The notes below the pieces were generated by a model that was not told the origin of the DNA, did not search any database, and worked only from the letters and a program-made list of their open reading frames with translations. DNA of 64,000 bases. Source: Coprenecus sp964640305 (GTDB lineage Bacteria; Bacteroidota; Bacteroidia; Bacteroidales; UBA932). The stretch spans positions 1 through 64,000 of the forward strand of contig CAZXFF010000001.1 of the NCBI GenBank assembly GCA_964640305.1, read 5' to 3'. How positions within the stretch are numbered: the first letter of the stretch is position 1; each line of letters begins with the position of its first letter. Both the position numbers and the translations under genes were made by a program. Below, in pieces: positions 54,869-64,000 of this stretch.

Positions 54869-56203
54869 ATGAAACGTATTGCAGTACTTGGAGGCGGAGA
54901 AAGCGGAGTCGGCGCCGCTGTTTTGGCAAAGGTCAAGGAATTCGATGTATTCCTGTCGGATTCCGGATCCCTCAATGACAATGCGAAAAAAATGCTTGAG
55001 CAGTATTCAATCCCCTATGAAGAAGGGGCACATACTCCTGAAAAGATCCTGAATGCTGACCTGATCATCAAAAGTCCGGGAATTCCGGAAACGGCACCGC
55101 TGATTATGGATGCCAGAAACCGGAACATACCTGTAATCTCCGAAATCGAGTTTGCCGGCAGGTACGACAGGGCGAAGAAGATATGCATCACAGGCAGCAA
55201 CGGGAAGACCACCACGACTTCCCTGATTTACTATATGCTCAAGAATGCAGGCCTCAATGTCGGGCTGGGCGGGAATATAGGGAAAAGCTATGCCTATCAG
55301 GTTGCTACGGAGAATTTCGACATCTTCGTTCTCGAGTTGAGCAGCTTCCAGCTTGACGGCATGTACGATTTCAAGGCCGACATCGCAATCATCCTGAATA
55401 TCACCCCCGATCATCTGGACAGGTACGACCACAACATGCAGAATTATGTGAAGGCAAAATTCCGCATTACCAGAAACATGTCAGAAAAGGACTGCTTCAT
55501 ATTCTGTGATGACGACAACGTGACAGTGGGTCATATCCGTGAAATCGTTTTAAGGGCCAAGATGCTTCCAATGTCCGAACACCATGAAGTAGCAGAAGGT
55601 GCATTCGCAGATGACGAAAAGATCACTGTAAGATACAACGGCGAAGAAAGCCAGTTCCCCACTGCAGAATTCTCCCTGAAAGGCAAGCATAACATCTACA
55701 ATTCTATGGCCGCCGCCATTACTGCGAAGATCATGAACATAACCAATGAAGTCATCCGCCGGAGCCTTGCCACATTCAAGAACATCGAGCACCGCCTGGA
55801 ACATGTACTCAGTGTGAAGGGAGTCCTGTACATAAACGATTCCAAAGCCACCAACGTCAATTCCACATGGTATGCTCTGGAATGCATGGACAGACCTGTC
55901 GTATGGATTGCCGGAGGCACCGACAAGGGGAACGACTACTCGGAAATAGAAAGCCTCGTCAAGGAAAAGGTGAAAGCCCTCATCTGCCTCGGCAAAGACA
56001 ATACCAAGCTGCACACATACTTCGGGGACATAGTCCCGGTAATCGAAGATGCCCTTTCAGCATCGGAAGCCGTACAGAAAGCCTACGGCATAGCTGAAGA
56101 CGGGGATGTCGTACTGCTTTCTCCCTGCTGCGCAAGTTTCGACCTTTTCAGGAACTACGAAGACAGGGGAAGACAATTCAAGGAAGCCGTAAGGAAACTT
56201 TAA
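54869..56203 (+). CDS. murD: UDP-MurNAc-L-Ala-D-Glu ligase
   Basis: MurD adds D-Glu to UDP-MurNAc-L-Ala. The 444-residue protein starts MKRIAVLGGGESGVGAAVLA. The ATP loop is ITGSNGKTTTTSLIYYML, NIGKSYA contacts the substrate, NITPDHLDRY follows and the C-terminal SPCCASFDLFRNYEDRGRQF is typical. The 2-base gap from mraY implies coupled translation, and ftsW follows 17 bases later. Confidence 0.95.
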   Translation: MKRIAVLGGGESGVGAAVLAKVKEFDVFLSDSGSLNDNAKKMLEQYSIPYEEGAHTPEKILNADLIIKSPGIPETAPLIMDARNRNIPVISEIEFAGRYDRAKKICITGSNGKTTTTSLIYYMLKNAGLNVGLGGNIGKSYAYQVATENFDIFVLELSSFQLDGMYDFKADIAIILNITPDHLDRYDHNMQNYVKAKFRITRNMSEKDCFIFCDDDNVTVGHIREIVLRAKMLPMSEHHEVAEGAFADDEKITVRYNGEESQFPTAEFSLKGKHNIYNSMAAAITAKIMNITNEVIRRSLATFKNIEHRLEHVLSVKGVLYINDSKATNVNSTWYALECMDRPVVWIAGGTDKGNDYSEIESLVKEKVKALICLGKDNTKLHTYFGDIVPVIEDALSASEAVQKAYGIAEDGDVVLLSPCCASFDLFRNYEDRGRQFKEAVRKL

Positions 56204-56220
56204 AGCAACGGAAGGGGGAT

Positions 56221-57429
56221 ATGGGTGAAGCTATAACAAAAAAACTGCAGCTCAAGGGAGACCGCATCATATGGGTAATCATCATGCTTTTCGCAATGAT
56301 ATCCCTGGCTGTGGTATATTCTTCCACAAGCGCACTGGCATACAGAGGCAACAGTTCCCCTTTCATGTTCATGCTCAGGCAGCTGTTCTACTATGTGCTG
56401 GGATTCGGGATTCTGCTCCTGTGCTACCGGATCCCGCTGAAACTGTACCGGAGGTTCGCCTACGTGATCCTCATCGTAACCGCAATACTGCTCGCTGTTC
56501 CCATCGCCATAGGTGAACTGCGCAGTTTCGATATATTCGGAATAAGCATACAGCCCTCGGAAATAGCGAAGATAGCCGTAGTGCTGTATCTTGCCAGAAT
56601 AATAGAGATATCGAAGCTAGACACGTTCAAGGAATATTTCATAAAGGTCCTGATACCGCTCGGAGTCATCTGCATCCTGTGTTTCCTGGGCAGTGTTTCC
56701 GTCACTCTTATCATCTGCGGGATAAGTGCCATCATACTTTTCTGTTCGGGAATAAAGAAAAAGTTCCTGCTGTGGACATTCCTCATAGGTATAGCCCTGG
56801 CATGTATCGTATTCACAATCCACTCCTTCACAGGTGTCTTTTCCAGAATAGACACGTTCACCGCGAGGGTGGAAAGGTTCTTCACCAACGAAGAAGAAAT
56901 AATGAGTGAAGCCGAACTCAAGGAGCATGAAGACAAGACTTACCAATCCGAACAGGCAAAAGAGGCAATCCAGCTCGGAGGTGTATTCGGACGCGGCCCG
57001 GGGAACAGCATAAAAAGGGACGTCCTTCCGAATGCATATGACGATTATATATATTCCGTCATCGTAGAAGAATATGGTCTGATCGGGGGGACAGCAGTCA
57101 TCGCACTGTACCTTTTCTTCTATTACAGATGCCTTAAGATAGCCCGGGCATGCAAAAAGAAATTCTCGACCATCACCGTGCTCGGCCTGTCGACCCTCAT
57201 CCTGATCCAGGCCATGCTGCATATTTTCGTGAATACCGGGATATTCCCGGTCACAGGCCAGACTCTGCCAATGATCAGCCGCGGCGGTACGTCTCTGGTC
57301 ATAATGAGCAGTGCATTCGGGATAATCCTGTCAGTAAACAGAACTATAGTGATAACAACTGAGGCCAATATCAGAACCGCCTCAAACGACAATACGGCAA
57401 AGGAGGAAAACAATGGAACAGAAAAATAG
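56221..57429 (+). CDS. ftsW: Septal peptidoglycan polymerase FtsW
   Basis: This 402-residue SEDS-family membrane glycosyltransferase polymerises lipid II with FtsI. It has about ten helices. ISIQPSEIAKIAVVLYLAR, FGRGPGNSIKRDVLPNAYDDYIYSVIVEEYG and TGIFPVTGQTLPMISRGGTSL are diagnostic. A hydrophilic Glu-rich loop (about 220-245) precedes the catalytic-loop region. GGAAGGGGG just before the ATG could act as a ribosome binding site. Its 3' end overlaps murG by 17 bases. Confidence 0.94.
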   Translation: MGEAITKKLQLKGDRIIWVIIMLFAMISLAVVYSSTSALAYRGNSSPFMFMLRQLFYYVLGFGILLLCYRIPLKLYRRFAYVILIVTAILLAVPIAIGELRSFDIFGISIQPSEIAKIAVVLYLARIIEISKLDTFKEYFIKVLIPLGVICILCFLGSVSVTLIICGISAIILFCSGIKKKFLLWTFLIGIALACIVFTIHSFTGVFSRIDTFTARVERFFTNEEEIMSEAELKEHEDKTYQSEQAKEAIQLGGVFGRGPGNSIKRDVLPNAYDDYIYSVIVEEYGLIGGTAVIALYLFFYYRCLKIARACKKKFSTITVLGLSTLILIQAMLHIFVNTGIFPVTGQTLPMISRGGTSLVIMSSAFGIILSVNRTIVITTEANIRTASNDNTAKEENNGTEK

Positions 57430-58564
57430 AATCATCATCAGCGGAGGAGGTACCGGAGGACACATATATCCTGCAATTTCCATTGCAGATGCCCTGAAAA
57501 AAGCAGATCCGGAATGCGAAATACTGTTCGTAGGGGCCCTGGGTAAGATGGAAATGGAAAAGGTGCCCGCTGCAGGATACAGGATCGAAGGGCTGCCGGT
57601 CGCAGGACTGAAAAGGAAACTCACACTCTCCAACCTTGCAATACCATTCAAAGTGATCAAGAGCCTGAGGAAGGCTTCACAAATAATCCGCAGGTTCCGG
57701 CCTGACGCAGTGGTCGGTGTCGGAGGCTATGCCAGCGCCCCCATGCTGAAGAAAGCCCAGTCCATGGGAATACCCACAATAGTGCAGGAGCAGAACTCTT
57801 ATGCCGGCCTCACCAACAAAATTGTAGGACAGAAAGCAGAGAAAGTATGCGTAGCATATGAAGGTATGGAAAAATTCTTTCCTGCAGACCGTATAATCCT
57901 GACAGGAAATCCGATCAGGGACAACATAAGGCAATACGGGGCAAAAGAGAAAGCTGAGGGACGGGAATTTTTCAGGATGGACCCGGCCCTTCCTGCCGTA
58001 TTGGTAGTCGGCGGAAGCGGAGGGTGCGGTACTTTCAACAGAATAATGGAGAATCTCTGCAGGAATACAGGCGGCAAACTTCCGTATCAGATACTGTGGC
58101 AGAGCGGGAAAGGGTATGCCGGGGCCGTATCGGCCCTATTCAGGGAAACCGGAGGCGACACGGACAAAGACGGGTTCAGGAGATTGGGGAATATCTGCAA
58201 CTGCGATTTCCTTACCAGAATGGACCATGCCTTCGCATGCGCTGACATAGTGGTATCCAGAGCAGGAGCAGGTACCATTTCCGAACTCTGTGCCATAGGT
58301 AAAGCCACAATCTTCGTTCCCTCCCCGAATGTTGCAGAGGACCACCAGACTCACAATGCAATGGCTCTGGTACATAAAGATGCCGCCATAATGATAGCAG
58401 ACTCACATGCAGATACAGAACTCGTACCTGCTATCGAGAAACTCATTTCCTCACCGGAGGAAATCACATCCCTTGAAAAGAACATATTCAGGCTTGCCAG
58501 ACCAGATGCTTCGGCAGAAATAGCGGGAATAGTCCTGAAAACGATAGAGATGAAAAGAAAATGA
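57413..58564 (+). CDS. murG: Lipid II synthase MurG
   Basis: MurG adds GlcNAc to lipid I at the inner leaflet. The 383-residue GT-B enzyme has the N-terminal glycine loop ISGGGTGGHIYPAIS and GVGGYASAPMLKKA. IVQEQNSYAGLTNK follows, and the UDP-GlcNAc site in the C-terminal domain is VVSRAGAGTISELCAIGKATIFVPSP. An AGGAGG ribosome binding site lies inside ftsW, 6 bases before the ATG at 57413. The stop overlaps murC by 4 bases (ATGA). Confidence 0.95.
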   Translation: MEQKNRIIISGGGTGGHIYPAISIADALKKADPECEILFVGALGKMEMEKVPAAGYRIEGLPVAGLKRKLTLSNLAIPFKVIKSLRKASQIIRRFRPDAVVGVGGYASAPMLKKAQSMGIPTIVQEQNSYAGLTNKIVGQKAEKVCVAYEGMEKFFPADRIILTGNPIRDNIRQYGAKEKAEGREFFRMDPALPAVLVVGGSGGCGTFNRIMENLCRNTGGKLPYQILWQSGKGYAGAVSALFRETGGDTDKDGFRRLGNICNCDFLTRMDHAFACADIVVSRAGAGTISELCAIGKATIFVPSPNVAEDHQTHNAMALVHKDAAIMIADSHADTELVPAIEKLISSPEEITSLEKNIFRLARPDASAEIAGIVLKTIEMKRK

Positions 58565-59922
58565 AAGACTACAGACACATATACCTGATCGGGATAGGAG
58601 GCATCGGTATGAGTGCAATAGCCCGATACTACAGACATGAAGGGCTTGATGTCGGAGGTTACGACCGGACACCATCCCCTATCACCTCCGCACTGGAAAA
58701 GGAGGGGATTCATGTTCATTTCGAAGACCGCCCGGACCTTCTTCCTGAAGACACCGGCAGTACTCTTGTCATATATACCCCTGCCGTACCGGAAGAACTT
58801 GGAGAGATGGTCATGGCCAGAAAGAGAGGATACGATATGATAAAACGCTCCAGAGCATTGGGCGAGATTGCAAGCAGGAAAAAATGCCTTGCGGTTTCCG
58901 GTACCCACGGCAAGACCACTACATCCACTATGCTCGCACATCTGCTGACGGACTCCGGAGAAGGATGTACCGCTTTCCTGGGAGGGATTTCGAAAAACTA
59001 CGGTACAAACCTACTGCTTTCAGCAAACAATGTACTTGTAGCAGAAGCGGATGAATTCGACCGCTCGTTCCTGCAACTGTATCCCGACACGACGATAGTC
59101 ACATCAATGGATGCTGACCATCTGGACATATACTCCAACATAGAGAATCTCAGGCGGGCTTTCAGGGAACTCGGGCACCAGACCGGAAAATACCTGATAG
59201 TACACAAAGGACTGGAACAGCACTTTGCCGGTCCCGGAATCCGGGCAAAAGTAATGACATACGGAGAGGAAGGAGGTGATTTCCATGCATCAGGAATACA
59301 CAGAGGCGAAGACGGATATCCTGTATTCGACCTGCATCTGCAGGATTGCATCATTGAAAAGTGCAGATTGGGGATCCCAGGTATGGTAAACGTCGGCAAC
59401 GCTACGGCTGCAGCAGCTGCAGCATACCTGCACGGAACGCCGTCCGATGCAATAAAATCGGCTCTCGGGTCATTCATGGGAGTATCCAGAAGATTCGACA
59501 TTAGGGTAAATACAGGTTCGCACATATACATCGACGACTATGCACACCATCCTGCGGAACTGGCCGCTACCCTGGAATCGATAAGGCACGCATGGCCAGA
59601 CAAAAGAATCTGTGCTGTATTCCAGCCGCACCTGTACTCCAGGACCAGGGATTTCCAGACAGAATTCGCAGAAGCCCTGAGCAAAGCGGATTCACTTATC
59701 CTGCTGCCCATTTATCCGGCCAGGGAAGAGCCCATACCAGGAATATGTTCTGAAATCATCCTGGACAAGGCTACAGTCCAGGACAGGAAACTTGTACAGA
59801 AGGACAGGCTCATGGATGAACTTTCGGGGAGGGAAACAGAGATACTGGTCACATTCGGTGCCGGAGACATAGACAGATTCGTTCCTGAAATCGAAAAGCT
59901 GATCGCAGGCAGATATGCTTAA
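58561..59922 (+). CDS. murC: UDP-N-acetylmuramate-L-alanine ligase
   Basis: MurC starts the stem peptide by adding L-Ala. The 453-residue protein has IGIGGIGMSAIARYY at the N-terminus, the ATP loop SGTHGKTTTSTMLAHL, EADEFDRSFLQLYP, NVGNATAAAAAAY, RRFDIR and IDDYAHHPAELAATL, all conserved. It overlaps murG by 4 bases and ftsQ by 8, consistent with a single polycistronic message. Confidence 0.96.
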   Translation: MKDYRHIYLIGIGGIGMSAIARYYRHEGLDVGGYDRTPSPITSALEKEGIHVHFEDRPDLLPEDTGSTLVIYTPAVPEELGEMVMARKRGYDMIKRSRALGEIASRKKCLAVSGTHGKTTTSTMLAHLLTDSGEGCTAFLGGISKNYGTNLLLSANNVLVAEADEFDRSFLQLYPDTTIVTSMDADHLDIYSNIENLRRAFRELGHQTGKYLIVHKGLEQHFAGPGIRAKVMTYGEEGGDFHASGIHRGEDGYPVFDLHLQDCIIEKCRLGIPGMVNVGNATAAAAAAYLHGTPSDAIKSALGSFMGVSRRFDIRVNTGSHIYIDDYAHHPAELAATLESIRHAWPDKRICAVFQPHLYSRTRDFQTEFAEALSKADSLILLPIYPAREEPIPGICSEIILDKATVQDRKLVQKDRLMDELSGRETEILVTFGAGDIDRFVPEIEKLIAGRYA

Positions 59923-60733
59923 GAAAATCGTAACATATTCACTTCTGGTTCTCACCGTTCTGGTATTCGGGGCATATTTCTATGCTGCATCAAGGCTTTC
60001 CGCCGCCGGACGCAGCAAAGAGCTGTGCACCGGCATTTCGGTAACTGTACTCGACAGCATGCTTAACCGGTTTGTTTCAAAATCAGAGGTGGTTTCAATA
60101 ATATCGGAAGCCGATGTCAATCCGTCAGGGAAGTCAAGGCAGAAGACAGACCTGCATGGTATAGAAGTCCTTCTAAAGAATAAAAGCGCAATAAAGGATG
60201 CACAGGCGTTCATCTCGAAAGACGGAATCCTGAAAGTGGAAATAACCCAGCGCAGGCCTCTTCTGAGAATACAGACCAGACACGGAGGATTCTACATAGA
60301 TGATTCCGAATACATTTTTCCTCTGGTACCTACATTTACATCATATGTCCCGGTCGTCACAGGAAATATTCCGATCAAGCTGCAGGAAGGCTACAGGGGT
60401 AATGCAGGAGAGGATTCCAAAGACTGGATACGTTCCGTAATCAGGCTTGCCGAATATCTGGACAGGCATCCGCTCTGGAACTCGCAGATCCAGCAGATAC
60501 ATGTGGAAAAGAACCTGGATGTCACTTTCTACACTGTTGTAGGAGACCAGAAGATAGTTTTTGGGAAACTTGACGATTTAGATTATAAATTTGCAAAATT
60601 AAAAACTTTCTACGACGAGATTGTTCCGCAGTATGGATGGGAGAGATATTCGGAGATAAACCTGAAATTCTCGGACCAGATCATATGCACTCTCAGAGAC
60701 AGGAAGAACAAATCAAAAAATTCAAGGATATGA
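59915..60733 (+). CDS. ftsQ: FtsQ/DivIB-like division protein
   Basis: This 272-residue bitopic protein has a very short cytoplasmic tail, one membrane helix (about 6-24) and a periplasmic part with POTRA-like and beta regions (SVTVLDSMLNRFVSKSEV, ILKVEITQRRPLLRIQ, GFYIDDSEYIFPL). The region of about 165-250 (VIRLAEYLDRHPLWNSQIQQIHV, KIVFGKLDDLDYKFAKLK) matches FtsQ of this phylum. It would recruit FtsL and FtsB. The position between murC and ftsA supports the call. Its stop overlaps the ftsA start (ATGA). Confidence 0.87.
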   Translation: MLKKIVTYSLLVLTVLVFGAYFYAASRLSAAGRSKELCTGISVTVLDSMLNRFVSKSEVVSIISEADVNPSGKSRQKTDLHGIEVLLKNKSAIKDAQAFISKDGILKVEITQRRPLLRIQTRHGGFYIDDSEYIFPLVPTFTSYVPVVTGNIPIKLQEGYRGNAGEDSKDWIRSVIRLAEYLDRHPLWNSQIQQIHVEKNLDVTFYTVVGDQKIVFGKLDDLDYKFAKLKTFYDEIVPQYGWERYSEINLKFSDQIICTLRDRKNKSKNSRI

Positions 60734-62100
60734 ACAACTGCATAGCGGCAATAGACATTGGAACAAGCAAGGTTGCAACGATTGTCGGGGAAAAGACATC
60801 TTCCGGCATAAGGATCATCGGTTATGCCGAAGCCCAGTCCGAAGGTGTACACAGAGGGAGTGTGCTGAATATTCAGAAAGTAATGAACTCCATCACCCCT
60901 ACCATCAGGGAAGTCAATGAACAGGTAGCCACACTTCCCGACACGGCTGAGTACAGGATCAGGGAGATCTATGCAGGCATCTCCGGACCCAATCTCAAAT
61001 CCTTCAGCACTACACTGAAACGGATCAGGAACAAGGCGGACAAGCTTATCACATCCGAAGAGATCCAGAACATGCTGGAAGAGATGCACAACACCAGGGT
61101 AGATGCCGGGAAACAGATCTATCAGGTCGTATCCCAGTATTACAACGTGGATGAGCAGATGGGTATAACCGATCCTGTGGGAATGGAAGGGAAGGAAATA
61201 GAGGGTACCTACAGGCTGTTCATCGGGAGCGCATCAAACGTAGGCTACAGCAAATCCGTATATGACAGGCTGAACCTGAAAATAAAACAGACAATACTCA
61301 ATCCTATCGCATCGGCGGAAGCAGTCCTTTCCGATGACGACAAGGAACTCGGGACCGCCATGGTCGACATAGGCGGCGGCACTACTGAAATCGCAATATA
61401 CCATGACAACATATTGCGTCATGTAGCGATAATACCCTTCGGAGGAAATTCCATAACCGAGGACATCCGTCAGGTATGCGGCATATCCATAAAGAATGCC
61501 GAGTTGCTCAAACGTCAGCACGGAACATGCATAAGCGACTTTGCCCCGGACAATAAGGTGGTAATAATAAGGGACGGCAACGGGAACACTGTAAAGGAAG
61601 TCAAGTTCAAGCTTCTCGCCCTGGCCATCGAAGCCAGGGTAAGCGAAATCATTGCATCCGTAATGCATGAAATCGAGTTGTCCGGATACAGGGACAAGAT
61701 ACGCAATGGCCTTGTACTTACAGGAGGAACAGCATACCTCAATCATATACAGGTCCTTGCAAAGCATATCTGCAATATGGATGTGAAGATTGCTTTTCCC
61801 GGAGAGGTAAAGATTACAAGCAACTCCCTCCAGGACGTGAACAGGCCCGGAGCATCCACTGCCGTAGGACTCATAATCAAAGGATTCGAGAATCAGGAAG
61901 AAACAGGGGAATCCGACACTTCAAACATTGACGGAACCATTTTCGGTGACTCTGCATCCGAAACCGGAAAGCCGGAAGATCCACAGCCCAACAAGGCCCA
62001 AAAAGTCAAAGAGAAGAAAAGGGGAAACCTGAAAAGCCGTCTTGGAGGATTTGTGGGAGGATTCGGAGGATTGTTCGAAGAAGATGACAACGAAGCATAA
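60730..62100 (+). CDS. ftsA: Cell division protein FtsA
   Basis: This 456-residue actin-like ATPase tethers FtsZ to the membrane. It starts with NNCIAAIDIGTSKVATIVGEK (phosphate-1 loop). The 1C domain, MVDIGGGTTEIAIY and the connect motif VLTGGTAYLNHIQ are present. The final 35 residues are a basic segment then RLGGFVGGFGGLFEED, a possible membrane-targeting tail. I chose ATG 60730 because the longer frame overlaps ftsQ in an unlikely way. ftsZ follows 24 bases later. Confidence 0.95.
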   Translation: MNNCIAAIDIGTSKVATIVGEKTSSGIRIIGYAEAQSEGVHRGSVLNIQKVMNSITPTIREVNEQVATLPDTAEYRIREIYAGISGPNLKSFSTTLKRIRNKADKLITSEEIQNMLEEMHNTRVDAGKQIYQVVSQYYNVDEQMGITDPVGMEGKEIEGTYRLFIGSASNVGYSKSVYDRLNLKIKQTILNPIASAEAVLSDDDKELGTAMVDIGGGTTEIAIYHDNILRHVAIIPFGGNSITEDIRQVCGISIKNAELLKRQHGTCISDFAPDNKVVIIRDGNGNTVKEVKFKLLALAIEARVSEIIASVMHEIELSGYRDKIRNGLVLTGGTAYLNHIQVLAKHICNMDVKIAFPGEVKITSNSLQDVNRPGASTAVGLIIKGFENQEETGESDTSNIDGTIFGDSASETGKPEDPQPNKAQKVKEKKRGNLKSRLGGFVGGFGGLFEEDDNEA

Positions 62101-62124
62101 CCAACAACTGAAATTTCAAACATC

Positions 62125-63369
62125 ATGATAGACAGTTCATACACACTGATACCGAACAACACTGAACAGAACAACGCCACCATCAAGGTCATCGGGGTAG
62201 GCGGAGGGGGATGCAATGCCGTTACCCGCCTCTTCAAAAAGGGGATCAAGGACGTGGAACTGCTTATCTGCAATACCGACATGCAGGCTTTACGGAACTC
62301 ACCGGTCCCGGAAAAGCTGCAGCTCGGGACAGCTCTGACCAGAGGGTTGGGAGCGGGATGCGATCCTGAAAAAGGCCGCAACGCTGCTCTGGAATCACTG
62401 GAAGAGTTCAAGCAGATGATCGGGAAAAACATAGAAATGGTATTCATTACCGCCGGAATGGGCGGAGGCACAGGTACCGGAGCAGCTCCTGTTATTGCCA
62501 AAACCATCAGGGAAATGGGCCTTCTTACAGTTGGGGTAATCACCTATCCTTTTCTTGACGAAGGCAGGGAAGCTCTTGAAAGGGCATACAACGGCATGCT
62601 GGAGTTCAGTAAATACACAGATTCGATCCTTATCGTGGACAACCAGAAAATGTACGAGATGTACCCTGACAAGACTCTGGAAGAAGCATACTCGATGGCA
62701 GACAATGTCCTTGATACGGCTGTACGCGGTATAACCAACATCATTGTCCAGGAAGGATTCGTGAATGTCGACATGAATGACCTGAAGACCGTAATGAAGA
62801 ACAGCGGGATGGCTATAGCAAGCATCGGCAACGCAAAAGGGGAAAACCGTGCCATGGAGGCTGTAGAAAGTGCATTCAACTCTCCCCTTCTAAATGATTT
62901 CGACCTTCGTACCGCAAGAAATCTGATAGTAAACATAACCTGCAGACAGAACGGGCTGACCATGGGAGAGCAACAGCAGATTATGGAATACGTGCACAAT
63001 TTCACAGGACAGGACATAGACAAGTCCAAGAAAGGTATCGTATATGACGAGAACATGGATCCTGACGAGGTGAGCGTAACGATAGTCGCCACAGGATTCA
63101 AGTTCCATCTCACACCTCCGACGAAACGGACTCCGAAAAGAAACGAAGAAGATATACTCGTGGTAAATTCCCAGGTTGAAGATAACGGCAATTCTATTAT
63201 TTTTGCAGCTCCTTTCCAGCAGACAGACTCTATCAGGCTTCAGGAGTTCAACCCGGCCTTCACTGCCATATACACGGCTGACTCCAAAGTCATAGACTTC
63301 GAGACAGAGCCTGCCCTCGTAAGAAGGGAAAGGCTGAAAAGGGAATTTGCTGAAAAAAACAAGGAATAA
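62125..63369 (+). CDS. ftsZ: Cell division GTPase FtsZ
   Basis: FtsZ polymerises into the division ring. The 414-residue protein has IKVIGVGGGGCNAV, the tubulin signature GGGTGTG (113-119) in TAGMGGGTGTGAAPV, the T7 loop VNVDMNDLKTVM, and a C-terminal domain with VSVTIVATGF. A linker of roughly 60 residues leads to the tail EPALVRRERLKREF, the FtsA-binding peptide. gltX begins 16 bases after its stop, so the synthetase may share the dcw transcript. Confidence 0.97.
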   Translation: MIDSSYTLIPNNTEQNNATIKVIGVGGGGCNAVTRLFKKGIKDVELLICNTDMQALRNSPVPEKLQLGTALTRGLGAGCDPEKGRNAALESLEEFKQMIGKNIEMVFITAGMGGGTGTGAAPVIAKTIREMGLLTVGVITYPFLDEGREALERAYNGMLEFSKYTDSILIVDNQKMYEMYPDKTLEEAYSMADNVLDTAVRGITNIIVQEGFVNVDMNDLKTVMKNSGMAIASIGNAKGENRAMEAVESAFNSPLLNDFDLRTARNLIVNITCRQNGLTMGEQQQIMEYVHNFTGQDIDKSKKGIVYDENMDPDEVSVTIVATGFKFHLTPPTKRTPKRNEEDILVVNSQVEDNGNSIIFAAPFQQTDSIRLQEFNPAFTAIYTADSKVIDFETEPALVRRERLKREFAEKNKE

Positions 63370-63385
63370 CAACACTATTTACAAA

Positions 63386-64000
63386 ATGAACGCAGACAGG
63401 AAAGTCAGGGTCAGATTCGCCCCCAGTCCTACGGGACCGCTCCATATCGGCGGAGTCAGGACCGCATTGTACAATTATTTATTTGCCAGACAGCATGGCG
63501 GTGATTTTATCCTCAGGATTGAAGACACCGACTCCCACAGATTCGTGCCGGGCGCAGAAGAATATATAATCCAGGCACTTGAATGGTGCGGGATATGCCC
63601 TGACGAAGGCGTTGATGAAAACGGGAATGTAGTTGAGGTGGCTTCGGAGCGCCATCCCCATGCCCCATACCGCCAGTCGCAGCGCAAGTCCATTTACAGG
63701 GAATATGCAGAACAGCTTGTAAAGAACGGGTATGCCTACTATGCATTCGACACTGCAGAAGAACTTGACAACTACAGAAAGGAATGTGAGCAGAAAGGAG
63801 AGACCTTTATTTACGGACATGCCAACAGGCAAAGATTCCGCAATTCACTTGTACTTGACGCAGCTGAAACAAAACAACTCCTGGACAGTACAAACCACTG
63901 GACAATCCGTTTCAAGAACCCGGCAGACAGGACAGTCCGCATGCATGACCTTATACGCGGAGACGTAGAAATAAACACCTCCATTCTGGACGACAAAGTG
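63386..64000 (+). CDS. gltX: Glutamyl-tRNA synthetase, N-terminal part
   Basis: The first 205 codons are in the window; the gene continues past the right edge. The class I signature is FAPSPTGPLHIGGVRTALYNYLFA, followed by GDFILRIEDTDSHRFV and the CP-domain region RFKNPADRTVRMHDLIRG. The start ATG at 63386 fits the conserved N-terminus (NADRKVRVRFAPSP). It charges tRNA-Glu. No promoter was recognised between ftsZ and gltX. Confidence 0.95.
   Translation, partial: MNADRKVRVRFAPSPTGPLHIGGVRTALYNYLFARQHGGDFILRIEDTDSHRFVPGAEEYIIQALEWCGICPDEGVDENGNVVEVASERHPHAPYRQSQRKSIYREYAEQLVKNGYAYYAFDTAEELDNYRKECEQKGETFIYGHANRQRFRNSLVLDAAETKQLLDSTNHWTIRFKNPADRTVRMHDLIRGDVEINTSILDDKV

Overview
The window is a continuous piece of a Bacteroidetes (probably Bacteroidales) chromosome. 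Evidence seen in the sequence: many intergenic regions carry the Bacteroidetes sigma-A promoter pattern TTTG-N19-20-TAnnTTTG. There are SPOR-, FISUMP- and FKBP-type lipoproteins, a TonB-dependent receptor, the Bacteroidetes-type PyrB/PyrI pair, an ACT-less SerA with a lysine at the usual catalytic-histidine position, a DUF4834-like protein, and a division/cell-wall (dcw) cluster without murF and ddl. The genus cannot be fixed from sequence alone. Almost everything is core chromosome: no insertion sequence, prophage, integrase or CRISPR array was seen. No gene-free stretch exceeds about 300 bases. One 10-N assembly gap interrupts rsmH.

Layout. 1-8.2 kb: partial gcvT and a SPOR lipoprotein (minus strand), then DUF389 membrane protein, CapA-like metallophosphatase and PhoH ATPase (plus), a LemA-TPM-TPM module and a FISUMP lipoprotein (minus), and ApbE (plus). 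8.2-11.8 kb (minus): class I fumarase, aroE, and prfB with an intact programmed +1 frameshift site. 11.9-15.0 kb (plus): a three-gene signalling operon made of a membrane-anchored kinase-like protein whose phospho-acceptor His is Asp, a soluble histidine kinase with an intact H-box, and a receiver-PP2C phosphatase, closed by a terminator. 15.1-29.4 kb (minus): a long co-directional block reading, in transcription order, kdsD, an arginase-fold ureohydrolase, nhaA, FKBP lipoprotein, a 743-aa unknown, a DUF4834-like small membrane protein, an MsbA-like ABC exporter, an acyl-CoA synthetase, dCMP deaminase, a CtpA-type protease, a TonB receptor and tRNA-Leu(CAG).

29.4-34.1 kb: recQ (plus) meets miaA, a pRiA4b ORF-3-like protein and a LuxC-type acyl-CoA reductase (minus). 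34.1-43.9 kb (plus): YigZ-like protein, pyrB-pyrI, serC-serA-DUF1015, a DUF362 ferredoxin-like protein, a nucleotidyltransferase, recA and trpS. 43.9-48.3 kb (minus): dnaG, an EamA transporter and an M23 peptidase. 48.4-63.4 kb (plus): the dcw cluster mraZ-rsmH-ftsL-ftsI-murE-mraY-murD-ftsW-murG-murC-ftsQ-ftsA-ftsZ, followed by gltX, which runs off the end.

How the genes work together. The dcw genes supply the cytoplasmic and membrane steps of meso-DAP-type peptidoglycan synthesis and the FtsA/FtsZ ring. Most of them overlap or abut, which fits one transcript driven from the mraZ promoter. Two 20-bp tandem repeats lie between mraZ and the divergent M23 peptidase and are a good candidate for an MraZ operator acting on both. 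serC-serA-DUF1015 form a serine-synthesis unit with codon use typical of high expression. The most unusual system is the 11.9-15.0 kb phosphorelay-like operon.
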